A DNA stretch of 64,000 nucleotides, taken from assembly GCA_016716235.1 (NCBI GenBank), contig JADJWS010000007.1, positions 339,818-403,817 of the forward strand, given 5' to 3'. The DNA comes from Candidatus Defluviilinea gracilis. GTDB taxonomy: Bacteria > Chloroflexota > Anaerolineae > Anaerolineales > Villigracilaceae. The notes beneath the pieces are model-generated. The model did not search any database and had not been told where the DNA came from. It worked only from the letters and a program-made list of their open reading frames with translations. Shown one piece after another: positions 58,002-64,000 of this stretch (the first letter of the stretch is position 1; each line of letters opens with the position of its first letter). The translations under genes were made by a program, and so were the position numbers.

Positions 58002-58559
58002 ATGAACCCGAAAAGAATTGTAATCGACGGCAAGGTTTACAACAGCGTGGACGAAATGCCCGAGGACGCGCGCCGAAATTACGAGCAGGCGATGAGGAAC
58101 TTTGGCTCGGCAGACTCGATCATCGCCTTGAACAATGTCTTTGCCGACGCGAACAACAACGGAATGCCCGATATGGTTGAGAATCAAGCCATGAACATCA
58201 TGGGCGGGATGACCTTCGTTGTGAATGGGCAAACCTATAACAGCCTCGACGATCTTCCACCCGAAGCCCGCGCGAAATACGAACAAGCCATGGGCATGTT
58301 CGATAATAATCGAGACAACATGCCGGATTGGATGGAAGCCATGACGAATGCTTCACCACACCTCCCTCAGCCCGCGAAGGCTTCAACCGGCTACCCCACC
58401 GCCGACACAACGCGCCACGCATCGCGCGCGCCTCTGCCTGTCTCGCCAACCTTCGCGCCAGACACCTCAAACGGCTGGATGCTGGCGTTAGCCGGGCTGT
58501 TTATCTTGATGGTCTGCGCTCTCGGCTCCATCGGCGTATGGTATTTCTTTTTTCGTTGA
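58002..58559 (+). CDS. Membrane-anchored protein with duplicated YNSxDxxPxxAR motif and EF-hand-like loops
   Basis: 185 residues. Two similar units occur: IDGKVYNSVDEMPEDARRNY with EQAMRNFG (about 7-35) and VNGQTYNSLDDLPPEARAKY with EQAMGMF (about 74-102). Each is followed by an acidic loop, DANNNGMPDMVE and DNNRDNMPDWME, which resembles a calcium-binding D-x-N-x-D/N-G repeat. A proline-rich linker leads to one C-terminal membrane helix (about 163-183). Start ATG 58002 has GGAGG. Function unknown. Confidence 0.75.
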   Translation: MNPKRIVIDGKVYNSVDEMPEDARRNYEQAMRNFGSADSIIALNNVFADANNNGMPDMVENQAMNIMGGMTFVVNGQTYNSLDDLPPEARAKYEQAMGMFDNNRDNMPDWMEAMTNASPHLPQPAKASTGYPTADTTRHASRAPLPVSPTFAPDTSNGWMLALAGLFILMVCALGSIGVWYFFFR

Positions 58560-58592
58560 AAATGAGCGTTTGGTTAGAACTTCACAACCCGC

Positions 58593-58621
58593 TTGACACT
58601 GTTTAAGGATTTTTGTATAGT
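58593..58621 (+). promoter_or_regulatory. Near-consensus promoter of the Gld-like ABC operon
   Basis: TTGACA (58593-58598), 17-base spacer, TATAGT (58616-58621). It drives an ~85-base leader before the ATPase gene. Confidence 0.85.
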
Positions 58622-58640
58622 ATTTTACGTTGCAAATATT

Positions 58641-58674
58641 GGCACGGCTGCCCACCCGGCTAGGCGTGCCTTTT
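58641..58674 (+). terminator. Terminator-like hairpin in the leader of the Gld-like operon
   Basis: GGCACG (58641-58646) pairs with CGTGCC (58665-58670), followed by TTTTG. It sits between the promoter at 58593-58621 and the start codon, so it could act as an attenuator. Confidence 0.6.
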
Positions 58675-58709
58675 GTTTGCGCGCACATCACACACTGCGA
58701 GGAGAGTCG

Positions 58710-59645
58710 ATGATACAAGTCAACGGACTCATCAAGGATTATGGAGCGCGGCGGGCGCTGAACGCCATCAGCTTCAACGCCAATCAAGGAGAGATCGTCG
58801 GATTCCTGGGACCGAACGGCGCCGGCAAGACCACCACCATGCGAATCTTAACCGGGTACATGCCCCCCACCGAGGGCGAGGTGACTGTCGCCGGTTACGA
58901 TGTCGTGGAAGAGTCGCTCGAAGTGCGGAAGCGCGTGGGATACCTCCCAGAGACGGTTCCGCTCTACAATGATATGTCCGCGTTGGATTATCTGAAATTT
59001 ATGGCGGATCTCCGCCATGTGCCAGACGCGGAAGACCGAGCGGCTGAAGCGCTGGAAAGCGTCAACCTGGGCGAGCGCGCAAACTCCTTTATTGGCAGTT
59101 TCTCCAAAGGTATGCGACAACGCGTGGGGCTGGCGCAGGCTTTGCTCCACCGCCCGGAAGTCATCATTCTGGATGAACCCACCATTGGTCTTGACCCAAG
59201 CCAGGTCGTTGAAATCCGTGAATTGATCCGCGCCATTGGCAAAGACCGCACCGTGCTTTTCTCAACGCACATCCTTTCAGAAGCACAGCAGATCTGCGAT
59301 CGCGTGCTCATCATCAACAAAGGGAGGATCGTCGCCGAGGATACGCCCGAAAATCTACAATCGCGCCTGACTGGCGCGCAACGCGTCATCCTGCGCGTGC
59401 GCGGCGAGTCGGATGACCTGCCGGCGAAGATCCAAAAGATCAAAGGCGTGCAGGAGGTGGAAACCAAGCCGGACGGGTCGATCGAATTCGAATTCGCTTC
59501 CGGTCAAGATTCCCGCCCGCAGGTGGCGAAGGCAGTTATTCAGGGCGGGTACGATCTCCTGGAATTCCGCCCGGTGGGAATGAGTCTTGAGGAAATCTTC
59601 CTTGAATTAACCCGCGACGCATCGTCCGGTAAAAAATCATCGTGA
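58710..59645 (+). CDS. ABC transporter ATPase, GldA-like
   Basis: 311-residue ATPase. Walker A is LGPNGAGKTTTMRIL, signature FSKGMRQRVGLAQAL, Walker B VIILDEPTIGLDP and the H-loop FSTHILSEAQ. A C-terminal ACT-like extension (about 220-305) is typical of GldA/NatA-type exporters. It is followed by a permease, a GldG-like protein and a DUF4340 protein, the layout of the Gld-type export system found in many non-gliding bacteria. ATG 58710 has a GGAG site. Confidence 0.9.
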   Translation: MIQVNGLIKDYGARRALNAISFNANQGEIVGFLGPNGAGKTTTMRILTGYMPPTEGEVTVAGYDVVEESLEVRKRVGYLPETVPLYNDMSALDYLKFMADLRHVPDAEDRAAEALESVNLGERANSFIGSFSKGMRQRVGLAQALLHRPEVIILDEPTIGLDPSQVVEIRELIRAIGKDRTVLFSTHILSEAQQICDRVLIINKGRIVAEDTPENLQSRLTGAQRVILRVRGESDDLPAKIQKIKGVQEVETKPDGSIEFEFASGQDSRPQVAKAVIQGGYDLLEFRPVGMSLEEIFLELTRDASSGKKSS

Positions 59646-59654
59646 GGCAACAAT

Positions 59655-60389
59655 ATGCGTAACATCTGGACCATTGCACGGCGCGAATACGACCAGTATT
59701 TCATCAGCCCCATCGCCTATGTTGTGGCGGTGGCTTTGCTGTTCATTCTTGGCGGGTATTTTGCTTTCCTGCTCGTGTACGCCAACCAGAATTTTGGTTT
59801 CGTGCCCGACGTGAATGTTATCAACGACCTCTTTGCCTTTCTACTCCTTCTGTCGATCCCCGCGCTGACCATGCGCGTGCTGGCAGACGAAACCCGCACC
59901 GGCACGATCGAACTGTTATTAACCGCCCCCGTCCGCGATTTTGAACTTGTGGCTGGGAAATGGCTGGGTAGTTTTCTGTTCGTGTTCACACTCATCCTCA
60001 TCACGGCGATTTATCCGCTCATCTTGCGTTCCCAGGTGACTCCGGGCTTGGATTGGAAGTTGATGTTGTCTTCCTACCTGGGCTTGATCCTGCTCTCTGC
60101 CGCGTTCGTCGCCATCGGGGTGGGGTTATCGGCCGTCTTCAGCAACCAAGTGACCGCATTCATCACCACCATTGCGGTACTGATCACGCTGTGGTGGCTG
60201 ATCGGCATCCCCGCCAACGTGCTTCCCACCGGCGGCGAATTCTTCCGCTATCTGCAACTTAATACTCACTTTGCCAATGCGCTCAACGCCGGCAGTCTTG
60301 AACTTTCAAACCTGGTGTATTTCTTCAGCCTGATCGCCATCGGTCTGTTTACCGGCACAGTCGCAATCGAAGTTCGGAGATGGAAATAA
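59655..60389 (+). CDS. ABC-2-type permease, GldF-like
   Basis: 244-residue membrane protein with six helices. The N-terminus RNIWTIARREYDQYFISPIA matches GldF-type permeases, and the loop ADETRTGTIELLLTAPVRDF is conserved in ABC-2 exporters. It works with the ATPase encoded just before; its 3' end overlaps the next gene by ten bases. Confidence 0.9.
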   Translation: MRNIWTIARREYDQYFISPIAYVVAVALLFILGGYFAFLLVYANQNFGFVPDVNVINDLFAFLLLLSIPALTMRVLADETRTGTIELLLTAPVRDFELVAGKWLGSFLFVFTLILITAIYPLILRSQVTPGLDWKLMLSSYLGLILLSAAFVAIGVGLSAVFSNQVTAFITTIAVLITLWWLIGIPANVLPTGGEFFRYLQLNTHFANALNAGSLELSNLVYFFSLIAIGLFTGTVAIEVRRWK

Positions 60390-61985
60390 TGAATAACAAG
60401 TCGAACAAATCGGCATCCAGCCGCTACACGATCGTTGCGCTCATCGTCGCCCTTTTGGCTTGTATTGCCACCGGCTTGCTTGCCGCCGCAAAAGGCGTGA
60501 TTGCGCTCGGGCTGTATACAGTCCAATTCCCGGAACGCTTGAACAATGGTTTATGGATCAGCGGCGGGTTGGTGATACTGGGCATTGCCGCGTACGCCAT
60601 CTTTGAACCCGGAAAATTCCAGCGGTTTATCACCGGGCGGCAAGCGCGCTACGGCGGAAACACACTGATCGCCTCCCTCGCCTTCATCGCCATCCTTGTT
60701 GTGGCAAACACGCTCGCGTATAAAAATCCAACTCCACTCGCCGACCTGACGGAGGATCAGTCCAACACGCTGGCGCCGGAACTCGAAGCGGCGCTCGAAA
60801 CCTTGCCGGATAAAGTTCACGCCACAGGCTTTTTCAGCCAACTCCCATCCGATTCAGCGCAGGAACTTCTGGACCGCATCAAATCGAAAAGCGGCGGTAA
60901 ATTCGATTATGAATTCGTCGACCCCAATCGCGACCCGCAACTCGCTCGTGAAAACAACATCACCGGCGACGGAAAGATCCTGCTTGAGATGAGCGGACGC
61001 AAAGAGATCGCCGCCTCCGCATCGGAGACAGAAATCTTCGAAGCCTTATTGCGGTTGATCAACCCGGAAGACCGGGCGATCTACTTCTTGATCGGTCATG
61101 GCGAGCGCGACACGCAGGAATACAATCAAGAAACCGGCTCGATGACCCGCGCTAAAGAAATTCTGGAAAGCAAGAATTACACCGTTAAAACGCTCAACCT
61201 GCCAGCCGAAAACAAGATACCCGACGACGCCGACCTTATCATTATCGCGGGACCCGTCCAGCCAATCACAGAAAACGAACAAAAATTGTTGCGCGAGTAT
61301 CTAGCGGGAGGCGGTTCTCTGATCGTCATGGAAGACCCGCTCATTGTGACCGACTTCGGCGACCAGGCAGACCCGCTTGCCAAACTACTGCTCGACGACT
61401 GGGGCATTTCCATCAACAATGATGTGGTGATCGATCTCGACAGCTCGGACCCCATGATTGGCACGGCGGCCTCTTACCCTGGGCCGCACGCCATCACCCG
61501 CAAGATGAACAACATCATCACCTACTTCCCGCTCACGCGCAGTCTCACCATTGCGTCCGCGCCGGAAAACGTTCAAGCCAGCCTGCTGATCCAAACCACT
61601 CCAAAATCGTGGGGCGAAACAAATACGGCAGAGTCGAACGTCGCATTTGATGAAGCCGCAGATATTCCGGGACCCATGACGCTCGCCGTCGCGGCAGACA
61701 ATACCGCCAACAACAGCCGCGTGGTTGTATTCGGCACATCACAATTTGCCACCGACCAGAACTTCGACCAATACGGCAACGGCGATCTGTTCGCCAACTC
61801 GGTGGATTGGGCCGCCCAACAAGAAAACCTGATCGAACTAACGCCCAAACAACCGGTCACCCGCAGTTTCAACCCCGCCTCGCAGGGACGAATCCTGTTC
61901 TTAATGTTCATCGTCGCAATTCTCATGCCGTATCTTCGTGGTACTCGGCGTGATGACCTGGCTTCAGCGCCGGAAACAGGGATAA
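60380..61985 (+). CDS. GldG-like ABC-associated protein, apparent frameshift near its 3' end
   Basis: About 530 residues. Two N-terminal membrane helices precede an external domain with an IVS/DUF-type ABC-associated fold (about 110-480): LEALETLPDKVHATGFFS, AIYFLIGHGERDTQEYN and LIIIAGPVQPITENEQKLLR. A C-terminal helix (RILFLMFIVAILMP) follows. As read, the frame continues to 62107 with non-homologous sequence; shifting one base at about 61931 restores IFVVLGVMTWLQRRKQG and a stop at 61985, right before the next ATG. The extra base is probably a sequencing error or a recent mutation. Confidence 0.82.
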
Positions 61986-61986
61986 C

Positions 61987-62628
61987 ATGCGACGAAACAC
62001 AACGCTGGTATACCTGCTCTCATCCTCGCCGTGGCGCTGGGAGCGTACTACCTGATCAACAACCGCGAGAAACCGACCGAGATTGCCATCACGCTCGAAC
62101 CAGATGAAATTGCATCGTATCTATTTTAACGCGGCGGACGGCGTTCCCAGCAACATTCGCATTGAATCAAAAACGGGCGAAACGGTCGAGGTGGCGCGAG
62201 GCGAGGATGGCGCGTGGGAGTTGATCCTGCCGATCGAAGCCTCCGCAGATCAAGCGGCGGCAGAAGCGGCAGCCAGTCAAGTCACCACGTTGCGCATCGA
62301 AGATACCATCACCGATATCCCTCTGGATGTGATCGGCTTGGACGCGCCTGAATATGCTTTAATTGTCCAATTCAAAAGCGGCGTGGAACGAAAAGCAAGC
62401 GTCGGTGTTATCACCCCAACAGAAAATGAATATTACGCGCTCAGCCCGGATGGCGATGTGGTGATCATCAACAAATTTAGCCTCGATCCGCTTCTTGGAC
62501 TCCTTGCCGCCCCGCCATATTTGGAGACGCCCACGCCCAGCCCGGTGCCAACAGAAACTTTCACTCCGCTTCCACCCACGAGTGAGGTTGGCTCCCCAAC
62601 CCCAGCCACCGGCACTCCTCAGCCGTAA
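61987..62628 (+). CDS. DUF4340-type lipidless membrane-anchored protein, two apparent frameshifts
   Basis: The gene starts MRRNTTLVYLL at 61987. A one-base deletion near 62017-62020 must be assumed to reach ILAVALGAYYLINNREKPTE, and a one-base insertion in the T-run at 62124-62127 to reach NAADGVPSNIRIESKTGETV; the two shifts compensate. The rest is open to 62628 with a DUF4340-like domain and a Pro/Thr-rich tail. As sequenced only the part from about 62128 is intact. It is the last gene of the Gld-like operon. Confidence 0.7.
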
Positions 62629-62762
62629 CATTTCCAACCTTGAAGCGTCTATGAAAGAGCAACGAAAAGGGCTTGAATTTCGTTTGGAAAATGTGTATTC
62701 TGATAAGAACCCTCTTGATTTTGCGCCCTAAAGTCATAACAAAGAAAGCGGACATAACCTGA

Positions 62763-64000
62763 ATGGATGTAGAAAAAATATTGATGGTTGACGAAGAGGA
62801 AGAATTTCCCGCGATCGCGCGTTTGATCGAACTGGGACGACAAAAATCCTACGTCACGCTCGATGATATCCTGCACTTCTTCCCCGAAGCCGAGCAGGAT
62901 GTGGAGCAACTCGAAGAAGCTTTTTCGGCTCTTTTGAGCGCCGGGATTCCCTTCGTGGAGGATACCAACACCTCTGAACCCACCGAGGACGAACTCGTGG
63001 CAGTGGAAGCCACAGAGGCTGAGCCGGAAGTCGATCTCGCGCTCGACGATTATCTTGCCAACATCGACACGGACGACACAATCGGCTTGTACCTCAAAGA
63101 GGTCAGCCGCGTTCCGCTGTTGACCGCGACGGAAGAAGTTGCCCTCGCCCAACGCATCGAGCGTGGACGCATGTCGCGCGAAGAACTCGCAAAAGGCAAC
63201 GCGACGCCTCGCCGCCGCGCCGACTTGCGCAAACTCATCGAAGACGGCTGGGCGGCGCGCGAACATCTCATCACGGCAAACTCGCGCTTGGTGATCTCTG
63301 TCGCTAAAAAATATATGGGACGCGGCGTTCCCTTCCTCGATTTGATTCAAGAAGGCAACATCGGTCTCATCCGCGCAACCAAGAAATTCGACTACCGCCG
63401 CGGACATAAATTTTCCACGTATGCCACATGGTGGATTCGCCAGCGGCGGTCGCGCGCCATCGCCGACCGGGGCGCACAATCCGCGTCCCCGTCCATGGGC
63501 GACCAGATCAATAAACTCCCTGCGCGTGCAACACCAGTTGACTCAACGTCTCGGGCGCGAACCGAGCGTGGAAGAAATCGCAGAAGCCCTTGACGTGCCG
63601 CGAAGAAAGTGGAAAACGCCTGATCCAGGTGGCGCGGCGTCCGCTCTCGCTGGAAACCCCGACCGACGATGAAGAAGATTCGGTGTTGGGCGATTTCATC
63701 GAAGACGACGGGGCTCCCCTCTCCGACGACACCGCTACGTATAACCTGCTCAAAGAACATCTCGGCGAAGTGTTGAACGGATTGCCCCGCGCGAAGTCCG
63801 GTATTTTGCAACTGCGCTACGGCTTGCTCGACGGGCAGGCATACACCACTCGAAGAGGTCGGTCGCAAGATGGGCGTCACGCGCGAACGCGTCCGCCAGA
63901 TCGAAGCGCAGGCATTGGTAGCAGCCAAGACCCGACCATCCGCCGTAAGTTTGCGCGACTATTTGGAGAATAATTCGAAAGCGATGACGCTGAAACGTCA
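62763..64000 (+). pseudogene. Primary-type sigma factor (RpoD/SigA group), broken by several indels and by the window end
   Basis: Sigma-70 of group 1 or 2. Region 1.1-like residues 1-75, region 1.2 DTIGLYLKEVSRVPLLTATE and region 2 ANSRLVISVAKKYMGRGVPF, LDLIQEGNIGLIRATKKFDY, KFSTYATWWIRQ are intact. After about 63440 the frame is lost: LRVQHQLTQRLGREPSVEEI continues in a second frame, RRPLSLETPTDDEEDSVLGD in a third, and LEEVGRKMGVTRERVRQIEA in another. At least five one- or two-base indels would be needed between 63440 and 63970. Since such sigma factors are essential, sequencing or assembly error is more likely than true decay. The last part (RKLRDYLENN) would run past the window. Confidence 0.75.

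Overview
The window looks like a chromosomal piece of a Chloroflexota bacterium, probably class Anaerolineae. This is an inference from gene families (an Agl23-like membrane glycosyltransferase fused to NHL repeats, a GldA/F/G-like ABC set with a DUF4340 protein, an HD-less Cmr2), moderate GC and very dense intergenic palindromic repeats. No rRNA is present; one tRNA-Leu(TAG) is.

Layout. 1-4.6 kb: part of a type III-B CRISPR effector operon on the minus strand (cmr2/cas10, cmr3, cmr1, start of cmr4). 4.8-9.2 kb: a heterodimeric ABC exporter preceded by a promoter, a palindromic operator, a 27-codon leader peptide and a terminator hairpin. 9.3-11.7 kb: a class IV aminotransferase and a MATE exporter. 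11.8-20.2 kb: a genome-plasticity/defence region with a GIY-YIG protein coupled to a tyrosine recombinase, then a type I restriction system (hsdM, hsdS, hsdR) split by a REP-associated transposase (RAYT). Seven related ~80-96 bp REP elements lie here, two of them inside coding sequence. 20.2-29 kb: NAD synthetase, a pyruvate-kinase-like barrel protein, a VWA protein, NMN adenylyltransferase, a radical SAM-HhH protein, an HtrA protease coupled to a LuxR regulator, and a SET-domain protein.

29-46.2 kb: a long minus-strand ethanolamine-utilisation microcompartment locus. Read in the direction of transcription it encodes an APC permease, glycerol kinase, a glycerol-3-phosphate-dehydrogenase-like/BFD/flavoprotein fusion, EutN, EutA, an ankyrin protein, a remnant copy of the eutB start, EutB, EutC, EutL, EutE, a BMC-H shell protein, EutQ, EutJ, a tandem-BMC protein and a small protein with an EutQ-N-like start. 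Ethanolamine would enter, be cleaved by EutBC (B12, reactivated by EutA) inside a shell of BMC-H, EutL, the tandem BMC and EutN, and be oxidised by EutE to acetyl-CoA; EutQ may act as an acetate kinase. Phosphotransacetylase, alcohol dehydrogenase and cobalamin adenosyltransferase are not seen. The glycerol enzymes suggest joint use of both halves of glycerophosphoethanolamine (inference).

46.4-64 kb: mainly housekeeping genes on the plus strand: tRNA-Leu, trigger factor, ClpP, a DUF1028 protein, a HAD phosphatase, RlmN, an ECF sigma with a LysM-bearing anti-sigma factor, the Agl23-NHL protein, AlaX, a small membrane protein, the GldA/F/G/DUF4340 operon and a primary-type sigma factor. The last ~2 kb carries several apparent one-base indels in otherwise conserved genes, so reading frames there should be treated with caution.

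A theme across the window is repeat DNA that enters genes while keeping them open. Palindromic repeats lie in frame inside the aminotransferase, nadE, eutA, the flavoprotein fusion, the radical SAM gene, hsdM's upstream frame and the RAYT itself. Degenerate heptamer repeats lie inside hsdS, eutC and the flavoprotein. Several genes also have a -10 box six or seven bases before ATG, which implies leaderless mRNAs.
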